A DNA stretch of 64,000 nt from Methylobacterium sp. WL1. Lineage in GTDB: Bacteria > Pseudomonadota > Alphaproteobacteria > Rhizobiales > Beijerinckiaceae. Of the stretch, positions 1-8,869 are shown piece after piece. Each line of letters begins with the position of its first letter. The stretch's first letter is position 1. The stretch covers positions 434,001 to 498,000 of the forward strand of contig NZ_CP042823.1 of NCBI RefSeq assembly GCF_008000895.1, read 5' to 3'. The notes under the pieces were generated by a model. It saw nothing but the letters and a program-made list of their open reading frames with translations, searched no databases and was not told where the DNA came from. A program made the translations under genes and the position numbers.

Positions 1-1
1 C

Positions 2-634
2 ACGTCGCCGAAGGGGTTCGGCCTGCTCCAGCGCGACCGGGCGTTCGACAACTACATCGACGACGGCTTCGAGGAGAACCGCCCCCACATCTGGGTGGAG
101 ACCCAGGGCGATTGGGGACAGGGCAGCGTGCAGCTGGTCGAGATCCCGACGCACCAGGAGACCGACGACAACATCGGCGCCATGTGGGTCCCGGCCGACC
201 CGCCCGCCGCGGGTGCCGAGCGCAGCTTTGCCTATCGCCTGCACTGGCCGGTGGCCGAGCCGGTCGCCACCGATCTCGCCCGCTGCGTCGCGACCCGGGC
301 GACCAAGGCGTCCTGGCTGTCCGACGCGGACCGGCGGCCTGGCCGGGCAAACCTCGTGCGCCAATTCGTGCTGGCGTTCGAGGGCGCGGCCTTGGCCGGC
401 CGCGACCCGGAGAAGGCGCAGGTGGCACTCACGCTGTCCCGCGGCACCGCGGAGGAGGTCGGGGCGACCTGGGCGCCCTACGGCAAACCGAGTCCCTGGC
501 GCGTCTTCCTGAAGGTCTACGCCGAAGGGCCGCAGCCGATCGAGATGCGGCTGCAACTCAAGGATGGAGACCGCCTTCTCTCGGAGACCTGGGCCTACCA
601 GTATTATCCCGAGGCGCCCGGGACGGTGCTGTAG
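2..634 (+). CDS. opgG: Periplasmic glucan biosynthesis protein, OpgG/MdoG family (3' part only)
   Basis: The frame is open from the first bases of the window, so the gene starts upstream; about 210 C-terminal residues are visible of roughly 500 usual for the family. The segments GFGLLQRDRAFDNY and QGDWGQGSVQLVEIPT are hallmarks of the C-terminal part of OpgG/OpgD proteins, which act in the periplasm in making osmoregulated periplasmic glucans. A GTG at base 95 lies inside this conserved block, so it is not a real start. OpgG and the paralogue OpgD cannot be separated from this fragment. No opgH is visible, so any partner would lie upstream of the window. Confidence 0.82.
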   Translation, partial: TSPKGFGLLQRDRAFDNYIDDGFEENRPHIWVETQGDWGQGSVQLVEIPTHQETDDNIGAMWVPADPPAAGAERSFAYRLHWPVAEPVATDLARCVATRATKASWLSDADRRPGRANLVRQFVLAFEGAALAGRDPEKAQVALTLSRGTAEEVGATWAPYGKPSPWRVFLKVYAEGPQPIEMRLQLKDGDRLLSETWAYQYYPEAPGTVL

Positions 635-733
635 GCGGCGACCGGGCGCATTGCCGACGCCGGCCCGCTGCCCTTAGAAGGTCGAGCCCCGGCCGCAGGT
701 GCCGGTTGTCCCACCGCCGCATCGGAGGCCGTC

Positions 734-964
734 ATGAACGGCGAACGACCGCCCGGCACCGATCTGCCCGACGCCCTGACCCGGCTGTTGAGAGCGCCCA
801 AGAGCGCGATCTGGCCGACGCCCGAGGATCGGGATCGCCTGCGCCTCGGTCGCCAGCGGCCCCGGCAGCCGAGCCGCGCCGTGATGGGCGTCTGGATCTG
901 GGCGATCCTGTACAACGTGATCGGCTTCGCGATCCTCGCGACCCTGTGGCGGACGATGCACTGA
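734..964 (+). CDS. Small single-pass membrane protein, unknown function
   Basis: 76 residues. A GGAGG box at 724-728 sits five bases before the ATG. The N-terminal half is charged and proline/arginine rich; the C-terminal third (about residues 50-72, VMGVWIWAILYNVIGFAILA) is one hydrophobic helix, so a tail-anchored inner-membrane protein is likely. The next gene starts three bases after its stop, which suggests co-transcription. I do not recognise the family. The strong ribosome site and coding-like composition are the main support. Confidence 0.55.
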   Translation: MNGERPPGTDLPDALTRLLRAPKSAIWPTPEDRDRLRLGRQRPRQPSRAVMGVWIWAILYNVIGFAILATLWRTMH

Positions 965-967
965 CCG

Positions 968-1348
968 ATGAACGCACCCCTATGGACCCGGCCCGGATCA
1001 CGCCGCGCCATCCTGGCCGCCCTGCTCGTCGCGAGTCTGGCCGCCGCCCCGGCCCGGGGGCAGACGCCCGAGAGCGCCCTGAACGCCGACGATGGCACCG
1101 GGGCCGTAAAGGTCTGCGCGCCTGTGGCGATGCCGCGTTGGCGCTCGATGATTCCGGCCCCGAAAACCTGGACCTTCCTGGACTGCATGGGCTTCTCGGG
1201 CGAGATGGGCGCCAGCCACTTCCAGCTCGGCTGCCTGTTCGCCAACGTCACGCCGCACGCGCAGAAATACGCCTGGGGGCCGCTGGTGGCGATCGAGAAG
1301 GCGGCCTTGGCCAAGCCGCAGCCGCCCATGCCCAATTGCGGATGGTGA
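968..1348 (+). CDS. Exported small cysteine-containing protein, unknown function
   Basis: 126 residues. Residues 1-31 form a signal peptide: arginine-rich start, hydrophobic core AILAALLVASLAAA, and a likely cleavage at ARG-Q. The mature part has four cysteines (KVCAP, LDCMG, LGCLF, PNCGW), which could form two disulfides in the periplasm. It starts three bases after the preceding small membrane protein and is probably translated with it. I do not recognise the family, so the function is left open. Confidence 0.6.
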   Translation: MNAPLWTRPGSRRAILAALLVASLAAAPARGQTPESALNADDGTGAVKVCAPVAMPRWRSMIPAPKTWTFLDCMGFSGEMGASHFQLGCLFANVTPHAQKYAWGPLVAIEKAALAKPQPPMPNCGW

Positions 1349-1528
1349 CAAGCCGGTTCGGCTCGGGTCGGCCGATTCCGTACGAACTTGCACGGGCAAC
1401 CCGCATACCAACGCCGATCGACCGTCGACTTTGCGCAGATGAGATCGGCGCAATCCGTCGCATTTGATCGATCCGCGAAACCCTTGTCTCTCGAGTCCGT
1501 GCGAGGATCGGTGGGAGGAGAGCCCACG

Positions 1529-1777
1529 ATGATCGACGCGCTTCAGACCGCGACCACCGGGATGACCCGGGCCACCGACCGGCTTGGGACTGCGGCGCAG
1601 CGCATCGCGGAGATCGGCGTACCGGTCGGCGATGCGGCGCTGCCGCCCGCCGTGCAGGTCGATCTGTCGAGCACCGTCGCGGATCTGATCGGGTCGCGGA
1701 CATCCTTCGCCCTGAACGCCGCGGTGGCGCGCACCGCCGACCGCATGAGCGGCCAGCTTCTCGACATCACCGCCTGA
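1529..1777 (+). CDS. Short flagellar rod/hook C-terminal-like protein
   Basis: 82 residues. The start is chosen at the ATG preceded by GGGAGGAG (1513-1520, spacing eight); an open frame extends upstream but without a comparable site. The C-terminal half (VDLSSTVADLIGSRTSFALN, then ARTADRMSGQLLDI) resembles the C-terminal helix of flagellar rod and hook proteins (FlgC/FlgG type), where the usual pattern is VDLAxExxxLIxAQRAYxAN. The N-terminal half (MIDALQTATTGM) also looks like a rod-protein start, but the middle domain is missing. No other flagellar genes are in the window. It may be a minimal rod-like protein or a degenerate one. Confidence 0.6.
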   Translation: MIDALQTATTGMTRATDRLGTAAQRIAEIGVPVGDAALPPAVQVDLSSTVADLIGSRTSFALNAAVARTADRMSGQLLDITA

Positions 1778-1796
1778 GGCCCGCGCGACGACGCGC

Positions 1797-2513
1797 TCAC
1801 TCGGCCGGGGCCGAGCGGCGCGGGCCGATCGTGGGGGCCGCCAGGAGCGCCAGGATCGCGGCGGCGGCGAACAGCAGCCCGACGCCGATCGCGCGGTACG
1901 CGACCACACCCAGGAGGCCCCCGCCGAGGAACGCGCCGACCGTCATCAGGTGAAGCCGCAGCTTGTCGGGGTCGTGGCGTTTCGCCAGGGGATCGCCGGC
2001 TTTGCGATCGAGCCAGCGCGCGAGTTCGATCCCGATATCGGTGATCATCCCGGTGACGTGCGTGGTCCGCACCCGGGCATCCGTGATCTTCGTCACCACG
2101 GCGTTCTGCAGGCCCAGGACGAAGCTCAGGCCGAACACCAGAGCCTCGCCCCGCGCCGGCTCGGCCATGGGGAGTGCGACCAGACCGATCGCAGCAAGCA
2201 GGAGGGCCTCGGCCCGGATGCCGTAGGCGTAAGCCCCGGAGGGGGCGTGGCGCCGGCGCCGGCGGATCAGCAGAGTCGAGGTCGCGGCGCCCAGCACGAA
2301 CAGGATGACGAGGAGCAGCGCCTGGGCGGCGAGGATCAGGTCGCCGGTCCCGGCTCGGTCCGAGATCGCCGACACGTTGCCGGTCATGTTCGAGGCGTAG
2401 AACCCAACGGCGTAGAAGCCCGCCGTGTTCAGGGCGCCGGCCACCGCCGCCAGGGACCAGGACAGGGTCAGGTCGGCATCGCGGGTGCGCGTCTCGCCTT
2501 CATGGACAAGCAT
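1797..2513 (-). CDS. DUF1275 (YoaK-like) integral membrane protein
   Basis: 238 residues with about six hydrophobic segments. The region ALNTAGFYAVGFYASNMTGN matches the N-terminal signature of the DUF1275/YoaK family, in which a conserved xxTGN follows the first helices. LVFGLSFVLGLQNAVVTKI and VRTTHVTGMITDIGIELARW match the second conserved block. The family is of unknown function and sits in the inner membrane. It converges on the short flagellar-like gene with a 19-base gap and appears to be monocistronic. Confidence 0.85.
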   Translation of the reverse strand: MLVHEGETRTRDADLTLSWSLAAVAGALNTAGFYAVGFYASNMTGNVSAISDRAGTGDLILAAQALLLVILFVLGAATSTLLIRRRRRHAPSGAYAYGIRAEALLLAAIGLVALPMAEPARGEALVFGLSFVLGLQNAVVTKITDARVRTTHVTGMITDIGIELARWLDRKAGDPLAKRHDPDKLRLHLMTVGAFLGGGLLGVVAYRAIGVGLLFAAAAILALLAAPTIGPRRSAPAE

Positions 2514-2745
2514 GGAATCGCCGATGCCGTTGGGTCAGTCCGGATTGAGTCGGTACTCGTACCCGACCCGCCCCCGATCGGGTACGCGACCACGGCGCAG
2601 CGGTGCCCTGCATCGGTTCCGTGGACCAGGCGTAGCCATCGACGGACGGGCGCGCGGGACCAGACCGTTCCGGTGCCACGGCACCCGGGCCGATCCGGAC
2701 ATCACCGTTCGGGTCGCCCGCCGGGATCGTCGCGCCGTCCCGTCC

Positions 2746-3144
2746 TCACCAGCCGCGATCGTCGCCACCGAGGTGGCGACCGTAGCCGCCTTCCTCGTCG
2801 TAATCCGCCTCGTCGCGCCAGCGGCGGTGACCGTAGCCCACCGGGACTCGCTCGTAGGTGACCACGCGTCGCGTCGCGTAGACCGGCTCGACGGCGTCGT
2901 AGGCGCGGTAGGCCGGCCGCGGCCGGACGACCACGGGGATCGGGGCGTAGCCGTCGTCCTGGATGCCGTACGCGTGGCCGTAGCCCGGCGCGGCCTGGGC
3001 GGCAGCACCGATCAGGGCACCGGCCGCCAAGCCACCGATGATGCCGGCCACCACGGCGCCACCGCCGCGTGCCTCGGCGGTCGTGGATGCGAGGGTCCCC
3101 GCGCCGATCAGCGCGGCGGCCGAAAGCACAGCGATCCGTTTCAT
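2746..3144 (-). CDS. Exported glycine/tyrosine-rich protein, unknown function
   Basis: 132 residues from the ATG at 3144, chosen because GGAG lies seven bases upstream and the protein then opens with a clean signal peptide (MKRIAVLSAAALIGAGTLAS, cleavage near AEA-RG). A hydrophobic glycine zipper-like stretch (AVVAGIIGGLAAGALIGAAA) follows, then a proline/tyrosine/arginine tail ending in HLGGDDRGW. Such small exported proteins are common in the Hyphomicrobiales and mostly uncharacterised. The glycine zipper may insert in or pack against a membrane, which is inference only. Confidence 0.6.
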   Translation of the reverse strand: MKRIAVLSAAALIGAGTLASTTAEARGGGAVVAGIIGGLAAGALIGAAAQAAPGYGHAYGIQDDGYAPIPVVVRPRPAYRAYDAVEPVYATRRVVTYERVPVGYGHRRWRDEADYDEEGGYGRHLGGDDRGW

Positions 3145-3251
3145 GGCCTGACTCCGAATGAAGCGCGGGATCACCAGGGCGATCCCGATCACAGGAGACA
3201 GGATGCCTGGGCGTCGCTGCATCGGCTCTGAAGTCCGCCTGCAGCCACCGT

Positions 3252-3485
3252 TCAGCTTTCAGTCCCGACGGCGACCATCGGCGCCTCTCGGACGTAGCCC
3301 CGGGAAATCAGGCGGCTGCGCTCGCGCGTGCGCCGCTCGGCCTCCATCAGGTCGGACAGGGCGTCGGCGATGGCGCAGCGGAGCGCGATGCCGGCATCGC
3401 CGCCGGTGAAGCTGAGATAGGCGCGGCTGATCGCGTCGACCGGACAGGCATGATCCGCCTGTGCAGCAAGGGCCTGGGTCAGCAT
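3252..3485 (-). CDS. Small hypothetical protein
   Basis: 77 residues starting MLTQALAAQADHACPVDAIS. The start at 3485 is supported by AAGGAG seven bases upstream; a longer frame would begin inside that ribosome site. It appears soluble and largely helical, with a charged stretch EAERRTRERSRLISRG. No family is recognised. It stands alone between two exported-protein genes on the same strand. Confidence 0.5.
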   Translation of the reverse strand: MLTQALAAQADHACPVDAISRAYLSFTGGDAGIALRCAIADALSDLMEAERRTRERSRLISRGYVREAPMVAVGTES

Positions 3486-3635
3486 CGGGGTCTCCTTCGT
3501 CACACGCCGGAACGAAGGGAGAACAATTCAGAAGGGTTAACGCTTCGTCAACGCATGGCCGCCAACGCGCGAGGGCGTCGGCAAACCCTGTGGATAACGG
3601 GGATCCGGATGCCGGAGCGCTGTGGAGAACCCTGT

Positions 3636-4262
3636 TTACTCCGGAAGCCTCGGGAGGCGCTGACCGTCCTGGGGAATCGGATAGCGTGCCGTGTTCAGCT
3701 CCATGGCGAGCAAGGTGTAGTAGCCCGAGATGGCGGCCAGATCGACGATACCGGCCTTCCCGAACCGGGCCTCCGCCCGGGCGTAGGTGGTATCCGAGAC
3801 GCGCCGCGTATCCTGCAGTTCGGTCGTAAAGTCGTACACGATCGTCTCGTCCTCGCTCATCCGGGCCGGCCGGCGCCCATCGCGGATCGCCGCGACGATC
3901 TCGGGGACGATGCCCGCCTTCTCGGCGATGGGGGCGTGGACATACCATTCGTAATCCTGGGTCCAGCGCCGGGCCGTGAGCAGGATCACCAGCTCCGACA
4001 GCGTCGTGCCGATCTTGGGCTTGAAGCGTAGATAGTCGCCCATCGCGCGGGCGAGGGTCATCACCTCGGGCGAGTGCATCAGCGGCTGGAACGGGCCGAA
4101 CGGCGGCTTGCCGCGGGCCTGCTCGAACGCCTCGGCGGCCTGCTTCTGCTCGGGCGTATAAACCTGCGGCGGGATGGTCGGCAGGCGCTCTTCGGCCGCG
4201 ATCGAGAGGGTGGGGAACAGGGCCGCGAGCGCCAGGGCGCGGGCGGCGAGGCGGATGCGCAT
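3636..4262 (-). CDS. Exported carboxymuconolactone decarboxylase-like protein
   Basis: 208 residues with a signal peptide (ARALALAALFPTLSIAAEE). The core matches the CMD/AhpD-like fold: PFGPFQPLMHSPEVMTLARA, then LSELVILLTARRWTQDYEW and the histidine in EWYVHAPIAEKAG, followed by the helices around IVDLAAISGYYTLLAMELN. The CxxC redox pair of AhpD is absent, which places it with gamma-carboxymuconolactone decarboxylase relatives rather than peroxidase-reducing AhpD. Export to the periplasm is unusual for the family but seen in soil bacteria. The substrate is unknown. Confidence 0.8.
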   Translation of the reverse strand: MRIRLAARALALAALFPTLSIAAEERLPTIPPQVYTPEQKQAAEAFEQARGKPPFGPFQPLMHSPEVMTLARAMGDYLRFKPKIGTTLSELVILLTARRWTQDYEWYVHAPIAEKAGIVPEIVAAIRDGRRPARMSEDETIVYDFTTELQDTRRVSDTTYARAEARFGKAGIVDLAAISGYYTLLAMELNTARYPIPQDGQRLPRLPE

Positions 4263-4414
4263 CGTTTCACTCCCAAATCGTTACGCGTACGTTCGCCTCG
4301 GCCTGCGGCGCCGGCCAGGGCAGGGGCGGCCGATCGGTGTCGATCGCGCCTCGGCGTCACGGGGGAGCGCCGGGCGGTTGCGCCCCGCGCCGGGCCGGGC
4401 CATCAGCGGAGGCG

Positions 4415-6871
4415 ATGGCCGGTCCAACCTCCGCGCTGCCGATCGAGGCCGCACTCCCCGAACTGCGTCGGGTGCTATCCGCCCGGAATGCCGCCGTGCT
4501 GGTAGCGCCCCCCGGCGCCGGCAAGACCACGCGCGTCCCCCTCGACCTGCTCGACGCCCCCTGGCTCGAGGGGCGTAAGATCATCCTCCTTGAGCCGCGC
4601 CGCCTGGCGGCCCGGGCCGCCGCCGCCCGGATGGCGCAGACCCTGGGCGAGCCGGTCGGCGAACGGGTCGGCCTGCGGGTGCGGCTCGGCTCGAAGATCT
4701 CGGCGCGGACCCGGATCGAGGTGGTGACCGAGGGCGTGTTCACCCGCATGATCCTCGACGATCCGGAGCTCGCGGGCATCGGGGCCGTGCTGTTCGACGA
4801 ATTCCACGAACGGTCCCTCGACGCCGATCTGGGCTTAGCCTTCGCGTGCGATGCACAGGGCGGCTTGCGCGAGGATCTGCGGATCTTGGTCATGTCCGCG
4901 ACCCTGGATGGCGCCCGCGTCGCGCGGCTGCTCGGCGACGCCCCCGTGGTCGCGTCCGAGGGTCGGGCTTTCCCGGTGGAGACCCGGTACGCCGAGCGCG
5001 ACCCGAACCGGCGGATCGAGGATTCGGTGGCCGAGGTCACGCTGCGGGCGCTCCGGGCCGATCCCGGGTCGGTGCTGGTGTTCCTTCCGGGACAGGCCGA
5101 GATCCGGCGGACGCACGACATCCTGGCCGCGAAGATCGGGCCGGAGGTCCAGCTCGCCCCGCTCTACGGCGCACTCACCCCGGCAGAGCAGGACCGCGCC
5201 GTCGCGCCGGCGCCGGCCGGTACCCGCAAGGTGGTGCTGGCCACCAGCATCGCCGAGACCTCGCTGACCATCGAGGGCGTCCGGATCGTGGTCGATTCCG
5301 GCTTGGCCCGCGTGCCGGTCTACGAGCCGGGCCTCGGCCTGACCCGGCTGGTCACCGCCCGGGCGTCGCGCGCCTCGGTCGACCAGCGCCGGGGGCGGGC
5401 CGGGCGGACCGAGCCGGGGCTGTGTTGGCGGCTGTGGTCGGAGGCCGGCACCAACGCGCTGGAGCCGTTCACCCGCCCGGAGATCCTTTCGGCGGACCTC
5501 GCCGGCCTGCTGCTCGACTGCGCCGCCTGGGGCGTGACCGATCCGGGCAGGCTCGCCTTTCTGGATCCACCGCCCGCCCCGGCGCTCACGGAGGCCCGCA
5601 CCATGCTGGCCGCCCTCGGGGCGCTCGGCGCCGACGGTCGCCTGACCGAGGTCGGCACGCGACTGCGCGCCCTGCCGTTGCCGCCCCGGCTCGCCCGGAT
5701 GGTGACGGCGGCGGCCGGAACCGGCCACGCCCGCGCCGCCGCAGATCTCGCGGCAGTTCTGGTCGAACGTGGGCTGGGCGGCGACGGCATCGACCTCGAC
5801 GAGCGGGTCGAGCGCTTCCGGCGAGACCGAGGAACCCGGGCCGCGGATATGCGCCGCCTGGCCGAGAATTGGGCGCGGATCGCTGGCGGCGCGCAACATT
5901 ACGCCCCGGAAGCCGCCGGCCTGCTGCTCGCCCTGGCCTATCCGGACCGGGTCGCCCGAGCCCGGGGACGGGAGGGCGAGTTCGTGATGGCGAGCGGCCG
6001 CGCCGGCCGACTCGATCCGGCGAGTCCACTCGCCCGGGAGACCTACCTGGTCATCGCCGACTTGGCCGGCGCCGCCGGCAACGCTCGCATCCTGGCGGCG
6101 GCTTCCATCGGTGCCGACGCGATCGAGAGGCTGTTCTCCGACCGGATCGAGGCGCGCACCGAGGTGACCTTCGATTCGCAGGCCGCCGCCCTGCGGGCCA
6201 GAGCGGTCCGGCGCCTGGGTGCGGTCAGCCTCGGAGAGCGGCCGCTGCCTGTCCCGGCCGACACCGCGTCCGCGGAGATCCTCGCCAGCGGCATCGTCGG
6301 CCTCGGGATCGATCGGCTGCCCTGGACGCCGGGACTGTCGCAATGGCGGGCCCGCGTGCAGTTCCTGCACGCCGCCGAGGGCGATACGACCTGGCCGGAT
6401 CTCTCCGACGCCGCCCTCGGGGCCAGTGCCGCAGCTTGGCTGGCGCCGGCGCTCGTCGGACGCAACTCCCTCGCGGCGATCACCCCGGACGACCTCGGCG
6501 GCGCCCTCCAGGGCCTGCTGCCCTGGCAGCTCCGCGGCCGGCTCGACGGGGAGGCGCCGACCCATGTCGAGGTGCCGACCGGCTCACGCATCCCGGTCGA
6601 CTACACCGAGGCCGAGCCTGTGCTGGCGGTCCGGGTGCAGGAATTGTTCGGCCTGGACCGCCATCCCACCGCGGGCGGCCGTCCCCTCGTGCTGCACCTG
6701 TTGTCGCCGGCGCATCGCCCGATTCAGATCACCCGGGATCTGCCGGGCTTCTGGCGCGGTTCCTGGGCGGCGGTGCGTGCGGAGATGCGCGGGCGCTACC
6801 TGCGCCATCCCTGGCCGGAAGACCCGTTGGCCGAGGCGCCGACCCGGCGGGCAAAGCCCCGTGGCACCTGA
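4415..6871 (+). CDS. hrpB: ATP-dependent helicase HrpB
   Basis: 818 residues from the ATG at 4415, the usual HrpB length. A DEAH-type RNA helicase architecture is visible: Walker A APPGAGKTT (about residues 31-39), DEFHERS (motif II, near residue 127), SATLDG (motif III), then the second RecA domain with TSIAETSLTIEG and QRRGRAGRTEPG (motifs V and VI). The C-terminal HrpB region contains LDRHPTAGGRPLVLHLLSPA and ends GRYLRHPWPEDP, both typical. A GGAGG lies only two bases from the ATG, so a start slightly upstream (4337) is possible. It appears to be monocistronic. HrpB functions are poorly defined; some family members affect mRNA processing. Confidence 0.93.
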   Translation: MAGPTSALPIEAALPELRRVLSARNAAVLVAPPGAGKTTRVPLDLLDAPWLEGRKIILLEPRRLAARAAAARMAQTLGEPVGERVGLRVRLGSKISARTRIEVVTEGVFTRMILDDPELAGIGAVLFDEFHERSLDADLGLAFACDAQGGLREDLRILVMSATLDGARVARLLGDAPVVASEGRAFPVETRYAERDPNRRIEDSVAEVTLRALRADPGSVLVFLPGQAEIRRTHDILAAKIGPEVQLAPLYGALTPAEQDRAVAPAPAGTRKVVLATSIAETSLTIEGVRIVVDSGLARVPVYEPGLGLTRLVTARASRASVDQRRGRAGRTEPGLCWRLWSEAGTNALEPFTRPEILSADLAGLLLDCAAWGVTDPGRLAFLDPPPAPALTEARTMLAALGALGADGRLTEVGTRLRALPLPPRLARMVTAAAGTGHARAAADLAAVLVERGLGGDGIDLDERVERFRRDRGTRAADMRRLAENWARIAGGAQHYAPEAAGLLLALAYPDRVARARGREGEFVMASGRAGRLDPASPLARETYLVIADLAGAAGNARILAAASIGADAIERLFSDRIEARTEVTFDSQAAALRARAVRRLGAVSLGERPLPVPADTASAEILASGIVGLGIDRLPWTPGLSQWRARVQFLHAAEGDTTWPDLSDAALGASAAAWLAPALVGRNSLAAITPDDLGGALQGLLPWQLRGRLDGEAPTHVEVPTGSRIPVDYTEAEPVLAVRVQELFGLDRHPTAGGRPLVLHLLSPAHRPIQITRDLPGFWRGSWAAVRAEMRGRYLRHPWPEDPLAEAPTRRAKPRGT

Positions 6872-6918
6872 GTTTCGGCAGGCCCGATACCCGTCAACGA
6901 CACGAGGGACGAGACGCA

Positions 6919-7344
6919 ATGGCGACTGACCCGACACCCTTCGATCCTGCATCCGAGGGCTGGGCGCTGGTGGAGGACGAGGGTTTCATCGCCCATGTCG
7001 GCCCGCTCCATGTCCGCGCCGCGGACGGCGCCTACGCGTTCCGTGCGGAGCAGAAGCACGCCAACCTGATCGGGGTGGTCCATGGCGGCATGCTGATGAG
7101 CTTCGCCGACCGCGCGCTGGGCGAGACCGCGATGCGGGCCGCCGACGGCGCCAACTGCGTGACGATCCAGCTCGAGATGAAGTTCATCGATGTCGGCCGC
7201 CTCGGCGACTGGCTCACCGTGCACCCCGGGGTGGTGAAGCGCACCGGCTCCCTGGTCTTCATGCGCGGGGAGATACGCGAAGGCCCACGCCTGGTGGCGA
7301 CAGCAGACGGTGTTTGGAAGATCCTGCGCCGCAAGCCCGGTTGA
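6919..7344 (+). CDS. PaaI-type hotdog-fold thioesterase
   Basis: 141 residues. GVVHGGMLMSFADRALG carries the HGG signature of PaaI/YdiI acyl-CoA thioesterases, with the conserved Asp in the following helix. VTIQLEMKFIDVGRLGDWL supplies the substrate-facing strand. The fold is a hotdog dimer acting on acyl-CoA in the cytoplasm; the acyl chain cannot be told from sequence. It lies 47 bases after hrpB on the same strand and may be co-transcribed. A large open frame overlapping it from upstream is a shadow of hrpB. Confidence 0.88.
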   Translation: MATDPTPFDPASEGWALVEDEGFIAHVGPLHVRAADGAYAFRAEQKHANLIGVVHGGMLMSFADRALGETAMRAADGANCVTIQLEMKFIDVGRLGDWLTVHPGVVKRTGSLVFMRGEIREGPRLVATADGVWKILRRKPG

Positions 7345-7423
7345 TCGAAACGCGGTCCCAGTCATACTGCCGAGATCGACAAGAGTTAGATCGACGATCG
7401 GTCGGCGTACGGGGAGGTCTATC

Positions 7424-8635
7424 ATGCGGCAATCACAGGATGACGCTGTCAGAACTGGACTCGCGCGACCGTCCCGTCGCGCGATGCTCGTCGGTGCTGG
7501 CGCAGCCCTTGCCTCGACCACGGCGGCTCTCGGTCAGCCGGAGCCGCCGAGCACCGTGACCGACCCGCCCCGCGACTTTCGTCCCGGCGCGGCCCCGACC
7601 ACTTACTTCACCGATCCCGACGTCATCACGGTCGATCCGGCCTTCGGCCCCTACGTGGTTCCCAACAGCGCCATCCGCCGCCTCTGGACCGGCGCACTTT
7701 GGGCGGAGGGGCCGGCATGGAACAGCCTCGGCCGCTTCCTGATCTGGAGCGACATCCCGAACGACCGCCAGATGCGGTGGCTCGAGGAGGACGGGCATGT
7801 CGGCGTCTTCCGCAGCCGCAGCAACAACTCGAACGGCAACACCTTCGATCGCCAGGGCCGCCAGATCTCCTGCGAGCACATCACCCGGCGGGTGGTGCGC
7901 TACGAGCTCGATGGCTCAGCCACGATCCTGGCCGACCGCTTCGACGGCAAGCCGTTCAATTCACCCAACGACGTCGAGCAGCACGCCGACGGATCGTACT
8001 GGTTCACGGATCCGCCCTATGGCGGTCTCCTGTACGAGGGGATGCCGGACGAGGCGGGCGGCCCCTCGAACCCGCAGGGCCGGATCAATCCACGGCTCGG
8101 CCAGGCGGCCGGGATCGCCGTCGGCAAGCGCGCGCTCCCCAACGCGCTCTACCGCATCGACCCGACCGGCCGGATCGACCAGATCCTGACGGACGCGCAG
8201 GTGCCGAATCCAAACGGGCTGTGCTTCTCGCCCGACCACAAGACGCTCTACCTGTCCTCCACCGGGAAAGGCCCCGGCGATACCGGAGCCGGCGGCAAGG
8301 GCGAGATCTACGCCTTCGATGTCGGGGACGGCCCCAAGCTGTCGAACCAGCGGCTGTTCTCGGATTGCGTCGTGGACGGCGTGAAGTGCGGACCGGACGG
8401 CATGCGGGCCGATGTCGATGGCAACCTCTGGGTCGCGAGCAACGCGGGCCGGGCGGTCGGCTACAACGGTGTCACGGTGTGGTCGCCGCAGGGCAAGCTG
8501 ATCGGCCGCATCCGCCTGCCCGAGGTCTGCGACAACCTCACCTTCGGCGGCCCGAAGCGGAACCGCCTGTTCATGACCGCGAGCCAGTCGCTCTACGCGG
8601 TCTATGTGAACACGCAGGGGGCGGGGCCGGCCTGA
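7424..8635 (+). CDS. Exported SMP-30/gluconolactonase-family protein
   Basis: 403 residues. The start at 7424 is fixed by GGGGAGG (7411-7417) six bases upstream; it yields a twin-arginine-like leader (PSRRAMLVGAGAALASTT) followed by QPEPPSTV. The beta-propeller metal-site residues of SMP-30 enzymes are recognisable: Glu in LWAEGPAWNSLG, Asn in FNSPNDVEQHADGSYWFTD, Asn in PNPNGLCFSPDHKTLYLSS, and Asp in CGPDGMRADVDGNLWVAS. The family hydrolyses sugar lactones using a divalent metal; export by Tat would place it in the periplasm. The exact lactone is not predictable. Confidence 0.88.
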   Translation: MRQSQDDAVRTGLARPSRRAMLVGAGAALASTTAALGQPEPPSTVTDPPRDFRPGAAPTTYFTDPDVITVDPAFGPYVVPNSAIRRLWTGALWAEGPAWNSLGRFLIWSDIPNDRQMRWLEEDGHVGVFRSRSNNSNGNTFDRQGRQISCEHITRRVVRYELDGSATILADRFDGKPFNSPNDVEQHADGSYWFTDPPYGGLLYEGMPDEAGGPSNPQGRINPRLGQAAGIAVGKRALPNALYRIDPTGRIDQILTDAQVPNPNGLCFSPDHKTLYLSSTGKGPGDTGAGGKGEIYAFDVGDGPKLSNQRLFSDCVVDGVKCGPDGMRADVDGNLWVASNAGRAVGYNGVTVWSPQGKLIGRIRLPEVCDNLTFGGPKRNRLFMTASQSLYAVYVNTQGAGPA

Positions 8636-8869
8636 ACGCGGGTGAGGGCCGACGCCAACCAGATGCGGAACCGCATGAGGCTGGATGTCCCTTCTCCACC
8701 TGAGCCTGATGCGCACGCCCCGGCGTACGTCGGGATGCGGCCGACGGATCGAAATCCCTCGGCCCTGTGGATCCTGGCGCCCGCATGAACGATGACGGCG
8801 ACGAACGGCGGCAGATGGCAGGAAAGCACCCGTGGTTGCCGGGCCCCCGGGACGCTATCTGTAACCGGC

